DNA of 64,000 bases from Mesorhizobium sp. M1E.F.Ca.ET.045.02.1.1. GTDB taxonomy: Bacteria > Pseudomonadota > Alphaproteobacteria > Rhizobiales > Rhizobiaceae. Below, in pieces: positions 11,801 to 20,696 of this stretch (positions within the stretch are counted from its first letter, which is position 1; each line of letters begins with the position of its first letter). Position numbers and translations under genes: made by a program. Below the pieces are notes generated by a model that saw only the letters and a program-made list of their open reading frames with translations, made no database searches and had not been told where the DNA came from. The DNA is taken from positions 5,842,501 through 5,906,500 of the forward strand of contig NZ_CP034447.1 in NCBI RefSeq assembly GCF_003952485.1, given 5' to 3'.

Positions 11801-14444
11801 CCGTGTCGCGCGCCAGCGCCGAGAAGTGGCCGCGCGGCGTCTGGTCGCCGCTCTTCGGCAGGATGCCGTTGACGATGTCGAAGGTGGGCGCCATGAACAG
11901 GCTGAGGATCAAAAGCGCCTGCCACTGCGCGGCCTGCGTGAAGGGCAGCAGCGTCCAGCCGGCGATACAGGCCATCACCCAGAAGATCGGGGTCAGCGTG
12001 CGACGCAGATTGTCGACCATCTTCCAGCGCGACAGCGCCGGAACGCCGGAACGAGGATCGAACATGAAGCCGAGCAATTGCCAGTCGCCGCGTGCCCAGC
12101 GGTGATGGCGCGAGGCGTCGACCGAGTAGCGGGTCGGATAGTCCTCGACCAGCTCGACATCGGTGACAAGGGCCGCACGCGCCAGGGCGCCTTCGAGCAG
12201 GTCGTGGCTGAGGATGGTGTTTTCCTCGATGCGGCCCTTCAGCGCCGCCTCGAAGGCATCGACGTGATAGAGGCCCTTGCCGGTGAAGGAGCCGTCGCCG
12301 AAGACGTCCTGATAGACGTCAGAGACGGCGAAGACGTAAGGGTCGAGACCGCGATTGGCCGAGAAGACGCGCTGGAAGAACGAGGCATCGTCGCCGCTGG
12401 TCAGCGATGCCGTGATGCGTGGCTGCAGGATGGTGTAGCCGGCGGTGACGAGGCGCTTTGCCGGGTCGAAATGCGGGCGGTTCAGCGGGTGCGCGAGCTT
12501 GCCGACCAGCGTCGAGACGGCGTCACGCGTGGTGCGCGTGTCGGCGTCGAGCGTCATCACATAAGTGACTTTTTCCGGCAGCGGCACGTCGAGCGGCAGG
12601 AAGGTGGTGTCGCTGTCGCCGCGCAGCAGGAGGTTGAGCTCATGCAGCTTGCCGCGCTTGCGCTCCCACCCCATCCAGCAGCCCTGCGCCTGGTTGTAGA
12701 GCCGCCGGCGATGCAGAAGATAGAAGCGCGGCGCGCCCTCCGATGGATAGCGGGCGTTCAGCCTGGCGATCTCGTCACGGGCATATTGCAGGATCTCGAT
12801 GTCGGCGGCGTCGATCTCGGTCTTGGAATCCGGCCAGTCGGACAAGAGCGCGAAATGGATCTCTTCCGCCGTGTTGGCGAGGTGATGCACCTCGATGTTG
12901 CGGATGTTTTCCTCGACGTCGTCGCGCGAGCCGATGAGCGACGGCACCACGCAGAGCGTGCGCGCCGCGGCCGGGATGCCGTGCTTGTAATCATAGCCGA
13001 CAAGCCGTGTCGGCTTCAGGAACAGCGCCACGACGGTGTTGAAGAAGGCCAACGCGCCTTCGCTGGCGGGCACCGCGAACAGCGCCAGCATCAGCGTGAC
13101 CGACTCCACCGACAGCCCGAGAGTGGCGAGCGCCCTTCCCGACAGCACAAGCAGCAGCGCGGTCAGCAGGAAGACCGGCACGACGATACCGAGCCAGCCG
13201 GCGCTGGCAAAAGCGCGCTTGAAGGTCACATAGAAGGGCGGCCGGTAGCCGATCGCCTTTTCCAGCTCCGGCCTGCGCGGCCCTACCAGGAAGAAACCGA
13301 CATCTGTATGCACCGCGGGATCGGCGGTCTCGGGGACGCCGGACGCGTCGGTGACCCCAGGCGTGTGGCCCGCAAGCTCGATCGCCTTTTCGGCGACGCG
13401 GTACTCGGAAAGGTCTGAGCGGCGCGCCATCTGCTCGATCGCGGTGCGGTACTGGTCGCGCGAGAAGAAATCGAGCGCGGCGAAATCGGTGCGCTCGCGC
13501 AGCAGCGTGTCGATGCGGCTGACGCCCTCGAACCAGACCGTCCAGTCGACGTCGTTGATGAGGCGCAGGCCGCGGATAATGTTGCCGGTGGTGACGTTGC
13601 CGCTGGAGAGCGTCTGATGCTCCGAGATGATGATCTCTTCGGCGTCCGAGCCGGTCTTCTCGAGCTCGCCCTCCAGCCATTCCAGCGCCCGGCCGGCATT
13701 CTGCGAGCCGTCGCGCAGGCGGTAGAGGAGCTGGGTGGCGAAAGTCGTGTCCTGCGCGTGCGCGGCGTAGGTCGACAGGATCCTGGTCCGGTCGGCATTG
13801 TCGTCGGTCGCGAGCACGCGGTCGGCGACCTCGTTGGCGATCTGGCGCATCTGCCGGGTGCGGTTGACGCGCACCGCGATACGGCGGAGGTTTTCGATCA
13901 GCACGAAACGCAGCAGCGAGGGCAGCGCCCAGAGCTCGCCGATCTTCAGCGGCTCGACTGCCTGGAAGCCTTCGACAATCGCCTTGAACATGGTCGCCGA
14001 GACCGAGCTGTCAGAATGCTCGACATAGCTCCAGGCAACGGCAAAGGCGCGCGGCAGGGCGGAGCCGTCGGCAAGCTTGAGCGTCGGCAACTGGCGGTAG
14101 AAACGGCGCGGCAGGTCGCGCTTGACCTGGAAGATGGTCTCCTCGACCAGATAATTGTTGTCGAGCAGCCATTGCGCCGCGGGTGTGATCGTCTCGCCCT
14201 TGGCCTGGGCGGCATTGGTCGAACGGTAGACTTCGAGAATCTTCTTGGCGCTGTCGCGGATGCGGGCCTGGAATTCGAACGGCGCCAGACCGAACAGCTC
14301 CCGGACTTCGCCGTCGGCAAGTGCTGCGCCCAGCGCGCGCAGCCGGTCCTCAGGCAGGAAATTGGAGCGTATCGGCGCTTCCGTGACAACCGGGAAGCCG
14401 GCGCTTGTCTGTTCGATCTTGGTGGGATTCGTCTGAATGTTCAT
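5871..14444 (-). CDS. ndvB: Cyclic beta-1,2-glucan synthase NdvB
   Basis: 2857 residues, the usual giant size for NdvB/ChvB/Cgs (about 2830-2870). It starts chains, extends them from UDP-glucose and cyclises beta-1,2-glucan at the inner membrane. The N-terminal half holds the family 84 glycosyltransferase: hydrophobic spans near residues 410-470, a DAD motif (TLDADTRTT) near 632, RHHRWARGDW near 780, and further spans at about 820-860 and 945-990. The C-terminal part is a GH94-type phosphorylase domain with GGDWNDGMN near 2540, which controls glucan chain length. The gene is intact with no frameshift. Cyclic glucan is needed for osmotic adaptation and nodule invasion in rhizobia. NdvA, encoded next on the same strand, is the exporter. 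Confidence 0.97.
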   Translation of the reverse strand: MNIQTNPTKIEQTSAGFPVVTEAPIRSNFLPEDRLRALGAALADGEVRELFGLAPFEFQARIRDSAKKILEVYRSTNAAQAKGETITPAAQWLLDNNYLVEETIFQVKRDLPRRFYRQLPTLKLADGSALPRAFAVAWSYVEHSDSSVSATMFKAIVEGFQAVEPLKIGELWALPSLLRFVLIENLRRIAVRVNRTRQMRQIANEVADRVLATDDNADRTRILSTYAAHAQDTTFATQLLYRLRDGSQNAGRALEWLEGELEKTGSDAEEIIISEHQTLSSGNVTTGNIIRGLRLINDVDWTVWFEGVSRIDTLLRERTDFAALDFFSRDQYRTAIEQMARRSDLSEYRVAEKAIELAGHTPGVTDASGVPETADPAVHTDVGFFLVGPRRPELEKAIGYRPPFYVTFKRAFASAGWLGIVVPVFLLTALLLVLSGRALATLGLSVESVTLMLALFAVPASEGALAFFNTVVALFLKPTRLVGYDYKHGIPAAARTLCVVPSLIGSRDDVEENIRNIEVHHLANTAEEIHFALLSDWPDSKTEIDAADIEILQYARDEIARLNARYPSEGAPRFYLLHRRRLYNQAQGCWMGWERKRGKLHELNLLLRGDSDTTFLPLDVPLPEKVTYVMTLDADTRTTRDAVSTLVGKLAHPLNRPHFDPAKRLVTAGYTILQPRITASLTSGDDASFFQRVFSANRGLDPYVFAVSDVYQDVFGDGSFTGKGLYHVDAFEAALKGRIEENTILSHDLLEGALARAALVTDVELVEDYPTRYSVDASRHHRWARGDWQLLGFMFDPRSGVPALSRWKMVDNLRRTLTPIFWVMACIAGWTLLPFTQAAQWQALLILSLFMAPTFDIVNGILPKSGDQTPRGHFSALARDTVFGTALVALKVLLMAHLAWMMGDAIIRTLYRLFVSRQNLLEWRTASQAHKSGGSDLGSYYSMMYGAVIIGIVGLAIPVLADSTGAFVAFFFALFWIGSPAVACWISRSAETEDRLRISASDIHALRTVARRTWHYFETFVTAEHHYLPPDNFQESPAPVVAPRTSPTNIGVYLLSVVSARDFGWISLADAITRIDATMTTIENMPRDRGHLYNWYDTTTLKPLYPLYISAVDSGNLAGHLVAVAATCAEWAEAPSVHLQGDFEGILDTVTILDESLEDLPDDRRQLRPLRQRLADRLDGMRRAVMTIKAQPEMASIRTINLAVLAGEIRKLATAIHTEAASPKSDVIADWAARLEATCEAHVHDSHNDESAVSALRTKLLALRGRCRRYAFEMDFSFLMRQERKLLSIGYRVEEHQLDESCYDLLASEARLTSLFAIAKGDLPTEHWFRLGRPIVEIGFKGSLMSWSGSMFEYLMPPLVMKEPQGSILNQTSKLIIKRQIQYARSKNVPWGISEAAYNARDRELTYQYTNFGVPGLGLKRGLGQNTVIAPYATILAAQFNPREAVQNLMRLRSIGALGRHGYYDAVDFTPQRVPEGSDHAVVQNYMAHHSGMSIAAVADAIFEGRLRERFHSDPVIESAELLLQEKAPRDIPTATVRTEADERAKDETETESPDSRIILDPIKALRATNVMSNGRYSVMVTATGSGYSRFGELAVTRWQPDPSEDRLGSYIFLRDTANGDWWSATAEPKRAEGERVQTLFADDKASFTKSVGSLRSEVECIVISEGNGEGRRITLYNDGATDRHIEVTSFAELVLGNEASDNAHPAFSKMFVETEIAQNNGAIFATRRKREKNEPDITMVHFVTDPAGPSRDAEAETDRRAFIGRGRTIADAAAFDPGARLGGHQGFTLDPVAALRRQVRVPANKKISLTFWTVVGANRGELNEAIGRLDHQESFARQAMLAWTRSQVQTRHLGLSLTDAANVQKLARYLIYPDPFLRLPAESIASGLGRQSSLWPTSISGDFPIFLVRIGDVADLEIVAQALRFQEYMRARGMMIDFIVVNEQASSYVQDLQRAVETLCENSRLRGRELGPRQHIFAVRRDLMDEPTYKTLLSVARVALHTRNGTIFDQLERAETAALQARDALQQAEGGTPREPTLPPLPVPASRGADIAADGGGLGLWNGFGGFDGDGRHYVTRLTGRRTTPQPWINVISNASFGFHVSAEGAGFTWSRNSRDYQLTPWSNDPVSNRPSEGFYIYDQLTGKAFSPMAAVVRDPSMTYETWHGQGFSTFRSKRGPLSMDLTQVVDPVDPVKITRLRIQNAGQAPARLRVYAYAEWVLGGHRSRTAATIVPTRDPATGALLAQNPYGLDFGERVAFLAATAPVHSVTADRSEFIGRHGTTEYPQAVLGGLALSGRVEAGDDPCAVIASDIDIPAGGDVTLFWLLGDAGTAAGASALVQTHRGKDFDQRLADNERVWRGFLDTIQVDTPDKALNAMVNHWLPYQSLACRIRARSAFYQASGAFGFRDQLQDTLALLAHDPSLARDQILNAARRQFPEGDVQHWWLPRTDAGVRTMISDDVVWLAHATARYIEVTGDAAILKEHIPFIDGQEIGEGEHDAFFTPEITKTTAPLYDHCARALDLAIKRSSPAGLPLILGGDWNDGMNRVGEGGKGESVWLGWFLLKTLGDFAPVAKGQGDAKRAQAWTRHADALKRALESTAWDGQWYRRGSFDDGTPLGSHNSDECRIDSIAQSWSVLSGEGDPARSTTAMEQATKMLVDDELKIVKLFTPPFSNSDKDPGYIKSYPPGVRENGGQYTHAATWFVIALAEMGRVDEAYRCFSMLNPVNHASDEAAAEHYRVEPYVVAADIYAGEGKGGRGGWTWYTGSAGWLYRAAVEGILGIERRGKQITFRPKLPSHWDGYAATLRMFDGEIKVRVIRDKKTKSISLEVNGSKTKSGSFEPKAGDKTEVVVKIPA

Positions 14445-14716
14445 TGATTATTCCGTAAGGCGGGGCGCAATGCGGCGTCACCGCCACGGCAATGGCCCTA
14501 AAACCGGTTCAAATGCAATTGGTTGCATGGCAGGTCCGGTCGAAAGTTTTTTTGCGCTCCATGACAGGGGCGTCCCCTTTCGACAACTCAAGGGCGAACG
14601 CCCCTCGCTTCCCCGCCCCGGGGTCCGATCAGGGAAAGGATTCAGGCTTTTTCGTGGTACATGCAAGGGGCCGGGTGATATTTCGCCCGCGCCGCGATCA
14701 TGTTTGGAAACAGCCG

Positions 14717-15304
14717 TTAATCGTTGGCGGCGAGGTTGAAGAGCCTGATAACGAACAGAGGCCCCTGCCCTTCAGGCTCCAGGCGCAATTTCGGGCTGTC
14801 TCGGTCGAGAATCAAAATGTCCAGCGGGCCGAGGCTTGCGAGGTCCTGGGAGAAGACTTTGACGCCGACACCGACCGGCAGGACAAGCGTCGTATCGCTG
14901 CCGGCGTCAATCTCTCTTTCACTCGAGAGCGACAGCCGCTCGACGGTATGGCCCATGCGGCCCCGGCGCGTCATGACGTTGAGATCGATGATCGGGCCAC
15001 TGATCAGGGTGGCACTGGTCGGCACGTCTCCGGGGAAGGAAAGCGGCGCCGAGGCTGTCGTCAGCCGCGACGCGGGCTGGCCGGCGATATCGAGCACGAT
15101 GCCTTCGCCTTCGAGCACCGCGAGCGTGCGGTCGATACCGGCAAAGCTGGAGAACGGCCCGCCCGTCTCGACGCGGGCCATCGAGATGCGCCAGTCGAAA
15201 TCGTCGAGCCCGGCAGAGTCAGGCGAGACGGCGATCTCGGTCGTCGTGCCGCCGCCATTCTTCCACGGCATGACCCGGTAGCCGGCGGCACGAAGGATAC
15301 GCAT
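14717..15304 (-). CDS. hutD: HutD family protein
   Basis: 195-residue cupin-like protein with the HutD opening (RVMPWKNGGGTTTEIAV) followed by the DFDWRISMARVETGGPFSSF block. HutD proteins accompany hut operons and are thought to moderate histidine or urocanate catabolism; they have no confirmed enzyme activity. The ATG at 15304 gives the canonical MRILRAAGYRV start; a start 54 bases upstream would overlap hutU and is unlikely. It is the last gene of the hutI-hutH-hutG-hutU-hutD series, only a few bases after hutU. The 272 bp between it and ndvB contain no gene, only a GGGGCGT...ACGCCCC inverted repeat (14567-14604), and probably carry the ndvB promoter. Confidence 0.88.
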   Translation of the reverse strand: MRILRAAGYRVMPWKNGGGTTTEIAVSPDSAGLDDFDWRISMARVETGGPFSSFAGIDRTLAVLEGEGIVLDIAGQPASRLTTASAPLSFPGDVPTSATLISGPIIDLNVMTRRGRMGHTVERLSLSSEREIDAGSDTTLVLPVGVGVKVFSQDLASLGPLDILILDRDSPKLRLEPEGQGPLFVIRLFNLAAND

Positions 15305-15308
15305 CGCT

Positions 15309-16979
15309 TCAGCCCAGAATGCCCGGCAGGTTGAGCTGATGCTCCTTGGCGCAGGCAATCGCTATGTCGTAACCGGCATCGGCGTGGCGCATGACGCCGG
15401 TCGCCGGATCGTTCCAAAGCACGCGCTCCAGGCGCTTCGCCGCGTCCGGCGTGCCGTCGGCGACGATCACCATGCCGGCATGCTGCGAAAAGCCCATGCC
15501 GACGCCGCCGCCATGATGCAGCGAAACCCAGGTGGCGCCGGACGCGGTGTTGAGCAGCGCGTTGAGAAGCGGCCAGTCGGAAACGGCGTCGGAGCCGTCC
15601 CTCATCGCCTCGGTCTCGCGGTTCGGCGACGCGACCGAGCCGGAATCGAGATGGTCGCGGCCGATGACGACCGGCGCCTTGAGCTCGCCCTTGGCCACCA
15701 TCTCGTTGATGGCGAGACCGAGGCGATGGCGGTCGCCGAGGCCGACCCAGCAGATGCGCGCCGGCAGACCCTGGAAGGAGATGCGCTCGCGCGCCATGTC
15801 CAGCCAGTTGTGGAGATGCGTGTTGCCGGGGGTGAGCTCCCGCACCTTGGCGTCGGTCTTGTAGATATCCTCCGGATCGCCGGAGAGTGCGGCCCAGCGG
15901 AACGGGCCGATGCCGCGGCAGAACAACGGACGGATATAGGCCGGCACGAAGCCCGGGAAGGCGAAGGCGTTCTCAAACCCCTCGTCCTTGGCGACCTGGC
16001 GGATGTTGTTGCCGTAGTCCAGCGTCGGCACGCCGGCGTTCCAGAACGCCACCATCGCCTCGACATGCTCGCGCATCGAGGCGCGGGCCGCCTTCTCCAC
16101 GGCCTTGGGGTCGGAGGTGCGCTTCTCGCGCCATTCAGCCATGGTCCAGCCCTTGGGCAGATAGCCGTTGATGGGGTCGTGGGCCGAGGTCTGGTCGGTG
16201 AGGATATCGGGGCGGACGCCGCGCCTGAACATCTCCGGCACGATCTCCGCCGTGTTGCCGAGCAGGCCGACCGACTTCGCCTCGCCGGCCTTGGTCCAAC
16301 GCTCGATCATTTCCATGGCCTCGTCGAGCGTCTCGGCCTTCTCGTCGAGATAGCGGGTGCGCAGGCGGAAATCGATCGAGTCCGGATTGCATTCGATCGC
16401 CAGGCAGCAGGCGCCGGCCATGACGGCGGCGAGAGGCTGGGCGCCGCCCATGCCGCCGAGACCGCCGGTCAGGATCCACTTGCCCTTGAGATTGCCGCCA
16501 TAGTGCTGGCGGCCCGCTTCCACAAAAGTCTCATACGTGCCCTGCACGATGCCCTGCGTGCCGATATAGATCCAGGAGCCGGCCGTCATCTGGCCGTACA
16601 TCATCAGGCCCTTCCTATCGAGCTCGTTGAACTTCTCCCAATTCGCCCAATGCGGCACGAGGTTGGAGTTGGCGATCAGCACGCGCGGCGCGTCCTTGTG
16701 GGTGCGGAAGACGCCGACCGGCTTGCCGGACTGAACCAGCAGCGTCTCGTCCTCGCCGAGCGTCTTCAGCGTGGCGGCGATACGGTCGAAATCGTTCCAG
16801 GTGCGCGCCGCCCGGCCGATGCCGCCATAGACGACCAGCTCGTTCGGGTTCTCGGCGACCTCCGGATCGAGGTTGTTCATGAGCATGCGCAGCGGCGCCT
16901 CGGTGGTCCAGTAGCGGGCGTTGAGCTTGTCACCGCGGGGCGCGCGCACTTCGCGGATGTTGTGACGGGGATTGTTCAT
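15309..16979 (-). CDS. hutU: Urocanate hydratase
   Basis: 556 residues, the normal size for urocanase, which converts urocanate to 4-imidazolone-5-propanoate in the second step of histidine breakdown with NAD+ as electrophilic cofactor. It is full length, from [16 protein letters not shown] to the conserved end [12 protein letters not shown]. It contains the glycine-rich NAD-binding stretch [12 protein letters not shown] and the active-site cysteine region [13 protein letters not shown]. Two adjacent ATGs (16982 and 16979) follow AGGGAC; the second has better spacing. It lies between hutG and hutD on the same strand. Confidence 0.97.
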   Translation of the reverse strand: MNNPRHNIREVRAPRGDKLNARYWTTEAPLRMLMNNLDPEVAENPNELVVYGGIGRAARTWNDFDRIAATLKTLGEDETLLVQSGKPVGVFRTHKDAPRVLIANSNLVPHWANWEKFNELDRKGLMMYGQMTAGSWIYIGTQGIVQGTYETFVEAGRQHYGGNLKGKWILTGGLGGMGGAQPLAAVMAGACCLAIECNPDSIDFRLRTRYLDEKAETLDEAMEMIERWTKAGEAKSVGLLGNTAEIVPEMFRRGVRPDILTDQTSAHDPINGYLPKGWTMAEWREKRTSDPKAVEKAARASMREHVEAMVAFWNAGVPTLDYGNNIRQVAKDEGFENAFAFPGFVPAYIRPLFCRGIGPFRWAALSGDPEDIYKTDAKVRELTPGNTHLHNWLDMARERISFQGLPARICWVGLGDRHRLGLAINEMVAKGELKAPVVIGRDHLDSGSVASPNRETEAMRDGSDAVSDWPLLNALLNTASGATWVSLHHGGGVGMGFSQHAGMVIVADGTPDAAKRLERVLWNDPATGVMRHADAGYDIAIACAKEHQLNLPGILG

Positions 16980-17013
16980 CATTGTCCCTTTCAAGCAAGG
17001 CGGGCGGCGCGGG

Positions 17014-17835
17014 TCAGCGCCTTGCCCAGTCAATGGCGGTTTCGAGGATGGTCTTCAGCGTGGCGCGGATCGGCGCGGCGTAGCTGGGGTCGTATGGCAC
17101 CGGCCAGTTTTCCGGCGCTCCCTTCTTGTTCGGCTCGCGCATATAGCCGCGGTTGGAGAGCTCCATCTGCAGCGCATGGACACCGTTCTGCGGCTGGCCG
17201 AAGCTTCGCGTGATCCAGCCCCCCTTGAAGCGGCCGTTGACCACCCAGGTCTCGCCGGTCGCGGCGAGGATTTCGGCCACCTTTTGCTGCAGCGACGGAT
17301 CGGCGCTCTTGCCGTCATTGGTGCCGAGGTTGAAGACCGGCAGCGTGCCTTCGAACAGGCGCGGCAGCACCGAGCGGATCGAATGGCAGTCATAGAGAAC
17401 GATGTTCTCGTGGATGCCGCGCAACCGGTCGATTTCGCCCTGCAAGGCGGCATGATACGGAACGAAATAAGTCTCGCGGCGCTCATCGATCTCGGACGGC
17501 GTCGGTTCGTCGCCCATGTTATAGAGCGGATCGCCGTCGAACGTGTCCGTCGGGCACAGGCTGGTCGTCGCCTGTCCAGGATAAAGCGAGACGCCGGAAG
17601 GGTCGCGGTTGACGTCGATGACGGTGCGCGAAATGGCGGTGTGGACGACGGTCGCACCGAGGTCGGCTGCGAAATCGTAGAGCTTGTCGATCCACCAGTC
17701 GCAGTCGCGGCGGCCGAGCCAGGTCGAGACCAGCCGGCTGTCGAGACCGGCAAGATCGATGCCGGTATGCGGGATCGAGACCAGCAGCGGCGCCGTTCCT
17801 TGCGTGACGGTGAGCCAGGAAGGCGTGGTCATCAT
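17014..17835 (-). CDS. hutG: N-formylglutamate deformylase
   Basis: 273 residues. It hydrolyses N-formyl-L-glutamate to glutamate and formate, the last step of the five-step histidine pathway. HutG-family features include [10 protein letters not shown] near the N-terminus, the [14 protein letters not shown] block, [13 protein letters not shown], and the metal-site motif YDCHSIRS at about residues 150-157. The ATG start overlaps the hutH stop by four bases (ATGA), showing translational coupling. With HutF encoded across the divergent promoter, this fixes the pathway as the formate-releasing branch, not the formamide-releasing formimidoylglutamase branch. Confidence 0.95.
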   Translation of the reverse strand: MMTTPSWLTVTQGTAPLLVSIPHTGIDLAGLDSRLVSTWLGRRDCDWWIDKLYDFAADLGATVVHTAISRTVIDVNRDPSGVSLYPGQATTSLCPTDTFDGDPLYNMGDEPTPSEIDERRETYFVPYHAALQGEIDRLRGIHENIVLYDCHSIRSVLPRLFEGTLPVFNLGTNDGKSADPSLQQKVAEILAATGETWVVNGRFKGGWITRSFGQPQNGVHALQMELSNRGYMREPNKKGAPENWPVPYDPSYAAPIRATLKTILETAIDWARR

Positions 17836-19373
17836 GCGGCTCCCGCAATCGATGGCAGCGCGATCGCGCCCGCCGCTTTCACCGCCGCCTCGCTGCGCAC
17901 CAGGGCGATGGCCTTTTCCATGTCGGGATGGAAATGCCGGTCATTGTCGAGGTGCGGAACCTCGGCACGGACCAGCTTGCGCACCGCTTCGAGCGCTTCA
18001 CTCGAAGCCAGCGGGGCGTGGAAATCGCAGCCTTGGGCGGCCGCCAGCAATTCGATGCCGACAACGGCGGTGGCATTCTCGATCATGCCGAGCAGCCGTC
18101 GCGCGCCATGCGCGGCCATCGAGACATGGTCTTCCTGATTGGCGGAGGTCGGGATCGAATCGACGCTCGCCGGATAGGCCTTCTGCTTGTTTTCCGAAAC
18201 AAGTGCGGCCGCCGTCACCTGCGGGATCATGAAGCCGGAATTCAGGCCAGGCTTGGGCGTCAGGAAGGCCGGCATGCCGGACAGCGCCGGATCGACCAGC
18301 ATGGCGATGCGCCGTTCCGACAGCGAGCCGATCTCGCAGACCGCAAGCGCGATCATGTCGGCGGCAAAGGCGACCGGCTCGGCGTGGAAATTGCCGCCCG
18401 AAAGCGCGGTGTCGTCCTCGGCGAAGATCAGCGGGTTGTCGGTGACGCCGTTGGCCTCGGTCTCCAGAGTGTCGGCCGCCTTGCGCAGCACGTCGAGCGC
18501 CGCACCCATCACCTGCGGCTGGCAGCGCAGGCAGTACGGATCCTGCACGCGCTCGTCGCCGACGCGATGCGATTCACGGATGGCGCTGCCGGCCATCAGG
18601 TTGCGCAGCGCCTCCGCCGTCTCGATCTGGCCGCGATGTTTCCGCAAGAGATGGATGCGCGGATCGAAGGGCGCGTCCGAGCCCTTGGCGGCATCCGTCG
18701 ACAGCGCGCCGGCAACCAGTGCGGACTGGTAGAGCGTCTCGGCCTCGAACAGGCCTGCGAGCGCGAAGGCGGTCGAGAACTGGGTGCCGTTGAGCAGCGC
18801 CAGACCTTCCTTGGCGCCAAGCGTCACCGGTTCCAGCCCGTGCGAGACGAAGGCGACTTTGGCCGGGAAGCGGCCATGCGGTGTAAAGCATTCGCCGACG
18901 CCGATCATGACGGCGGTCATATGCGAGAGCGGCGCGAGGTCGCCGGAAGCGCCGACCGAACCCTGCGCCGGCACCACCGGGGTGACGTCGTTGGCGAGCA
19001 TCCCTTGAAGCAGGTCGATGGTCTCGGCGCGAACGCCGGAGGCGCCCTGGGCGAGGCTGGCAAGCTTCAGCGCCATCATCAGCCGCACCACCGCGACCGG
19101 CATCGGCTCGCCGACACCGGCGGCATGCGAAAGCACGATGTTGCGCTGGAGCGTCTCGAGGTCGGCTGCGGGAATGCGGGCGCTGGCCAGCTTGCCGAAG
19201 CCGGTGTTGATGCCATAGACCGGCTCGCCCTTGGCGACGATGCGGGCGACCGCCTCGGCGCTGGCCTTGATCTTCGGCCGGCAGGCGGCGTCAAGCTTCG
19301 GAACGGCGCCGCGATAGATGGCGCGCCAGTCGGCAAGTGTCGTGTTGCCGGGCTTCAGGATCAGTTCGGTCAT
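17832..19373 (-). CDS. hutH: Histidine ammonia-lyase
   Basis: 513 residues. It deaminates L-histidine to urocanate, the entry step of the pathway. The Ala-Ser-Gly triad that cyclises into the MIO electrophile is in [15 protein letters not shown] (about residues 140-154). [12 protein letters not shown] near 53-65 carries the active-site tyrosine, and the [14 protein letters not shown] block near 410 is also conserved. Length and ends match the family. The start overlaps the stop of hutI by four bases and its own stop overlaps hutG, so hutI-hutH-hutG form a tightly coupled unit. Confidence 0.97.
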   Translation of the reverse strand: MTELILKPGNTTLADWRAIYRGAVPKLDAACRPKIKASAEAVARIVAKGEPVYGINTGFGKLASARIPAADLETLQRNIVLSHAAGVGEPMPVAVVRLMMALKLASLAQGASGVRAETIDLLQGMLANDVTPVVPAQGSVGASGDLAPLSHMTAVMIGVGECFTPHGRFPAKVAFVSHGLEPVTLGAKEGLALLNGTQFSTAFALAGLFEAETLYQSALVAGALSTDAAKGSDAPFDPRIHLLRKHRGQIETAEALRNLMAGSAIRESHRVGDERVQDPYCLRCQPQVMGAALDVLRKAADTLETEANGVTDNPLIFAEDDTALSGGNFHAEPVAFAADMIALAVCEIGSLSERRIAMLVDPALSGMPAFLTPKPGLNSGFMIPQVTAAALVSENKQKAYPASVDSIPTSANQEDHVSMAAHGARRLLGMIENATAVVGIELLAAAQGCDFHAPLASSEALEAVRKLVRAEVPHLDNDRHFHPDMEKAIALVRSEAAVKAAGAIALPSIAGAA

Positions 19374-20602
19374 TGTCCTCTCCAGATACGGGCATGGAGC
19401 GGGTTGAAGCCCATGCGGTAGACGAGCTCGGCTGGGCGCTCGATGTCCCAGATGGCAAGGTCGGCCGACTTGCCGGCTTCAAGCGTGCCGGTCTTGTCGA
19501 GCAGGCCCAGCGCACGCGCGGCCTCGCGGGTGACGCCGGCGAGACATTCGTCGACGGTCATGCCGAACAGCGTCGCGGCCATGTTCATGGTGAGCAGCAA
19601 CGAGGTGAGCGGCGAGGTGCCGGGATTGCTGTCGGTGGCGACCGCCATCCTGACGCCGCGCCGGCGGAACAGATCGACCGGCGGCTTCTTCGTCTCGCGG
19701 ATGAAGTAGTATGCGCCGGGAAGGATCGTCGCGACGGTGCCAGCGTCAGCCATCGCCGCGGCACCCGCCTCATCCGTATATTCGAGATGGTCGGCGGACA
19801 GCGCGCCATAGCGGGCGGCGAGCGCTGCGCCATGCAGGTTGGAGAGCTGGTCGGCGTGGAGTTTTACGGGCAGGCCGAGCGCTTTGGCCTTATCGAAAAC
19901 GCGCGCGATCTGCTCCGGCGAGAAGGCGATGCCCTCGCAAAAACCGTCGACGGCATCGGCGAGCTTTTCGGCGGCAACTGCCGGCAGGATCGTGCCGGCG
20001 ACGAGGTCGATGAAGGCGTCCTTGTCGCCCTTGGCTTCCGGCGGCAGCGCGTGCGCGGCGAGACAGGTCGTGCGGATCGTGACCTTCCGTTCACCATCAA
20101 GCCGGCGGGCGGCGCGCAGCGACTTCTTCTCGTTGTCGAGGTCGAGGCCGTAGCCGGATTTGACTTCGACGGTCGTGACACCTTCGGCCAACAGCGCATC
20201 GAGGCGCGGCAGCGTCTCAGCGACGAGTTCGTCCTCGCTGGCAGCGCGCAGCGACTTCACGGAGGAAACGATGCCGCCTCCAGCGCGGGCCACTTGTTCA
20301 TAAGTGGCGCCGGCCAGCCGCATCTCGAACTCGTTGGCACGGTTGCCGGCATAGACAAGGTGCGTGTGGCAGTCGATCAGGCCGGGCGTGATCCAGCGTC
20401 CTGCGCAATCGACGGTGTCGGCGCCCCGCCCGAGCCCGGCCGGCATGTCGGCTTCGGCGCCAGCATAGACAATCAAGCCGTCACGTGCGGCGACCGCGCC
20501 TTTCTCGACGATGCCGAGGCCGGCCGCGTCCTCAGCCAGAGTCGCCAGGCGCGCATTGCGCCAGAGACGAAGGCCACTCTTTCCGTTCTCTCCACCCATC
20601 AT
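19370..20602 (-). CDS. hutI: Imidazolonepropionase
   Basis: About 410 residues. This amidohydrolase opens the imidazolone ring to give N-formimidoyl-L-glutamate, the third step. The metal-binding pair is in [11 protein letters not shown], with [13 protein letters not shown] and [10 protein letters not shown] later, and the acidic residue in [11 protein letters not shown]. The start is uncertain: ATGs at 20602 and 20599 follow GGAAAAG, another ATG is at 20611, and the frame continues to a TTG at 20626. As first gene of the minus-strand hut unit its promoter should lie at or beyond 20630, where the HutC-like palindrome is found. Confidence 0.95.
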   Translation of the reverse strand: MMGGENGKSGLRLWRNARLATLAEDAAGLGIVEKGAVAARDGLIVYAGAEADMPAGLGRGADTVDCAGRWITPGLIDCHTHLVYAGNRANEFEMRLAGATYEQVARAGGGIVSSVKSLRAASEDELVAETLPRLDALLAEGVTTVEVKSGYGLDLDNEKKSLRAARRLDGERKVTIRTTCLAAHALPPEAKGDKDAFIDLVAGTILPAVAAEKLADAVDGFCEGIAFSPEQIARVFDKAKALGLPVKLHADQLSNLHGAALAARYGALSADHLEYTDEAGAAAMADAGTVATILPGAYYFIRETKKPPVDLFRRRGVRMAVATDSNPGTSPLTSLLLTMNMAATLFGMTVDECLAGVTREAARALGLLDKTGTLEAGKSADLAIWDIERPAELVYRMGFNPLHARIWRGQ

Positions 20603-20628
20603 CTTTTCCATTTGAAAGGATGGCAATT

Positions 20629-20640
20629 ATGTATATACAT
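20629..20640. promoter_or_regulatory. Candidate HutC operator
   Basis: ATGTATATACAT is a perfect 12-bp palindrome containing TGTATATACA, which fits the TGTA-N2-TACA core bound by HutC repressors of other proteobacteria. It lies between the divergent hutI and hutF genes, where one site could control both units, and HutC is encoded downstream of hutF. Confidence 0.75.
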
Positions 20641-20696
20641 ATTGGAGCGCGACGCAAGCGGTAATGTCGCCGAGGCATTCAGATTCGGAGATGTTC

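Noticed and set aside
10794..13418. An 874-codon open frame on the plus strand
   Set aside because: This is also an antisense shadow of ndvB, with the low-complexity composition typical of such frames.
15339..17213. Long plus-strand frames opposite hutU and hutH (also 17928-19421)
   Set aside because: The minus-strand genes are unmistakable enzymes. The opposite frames have no recognisable domain or start site.
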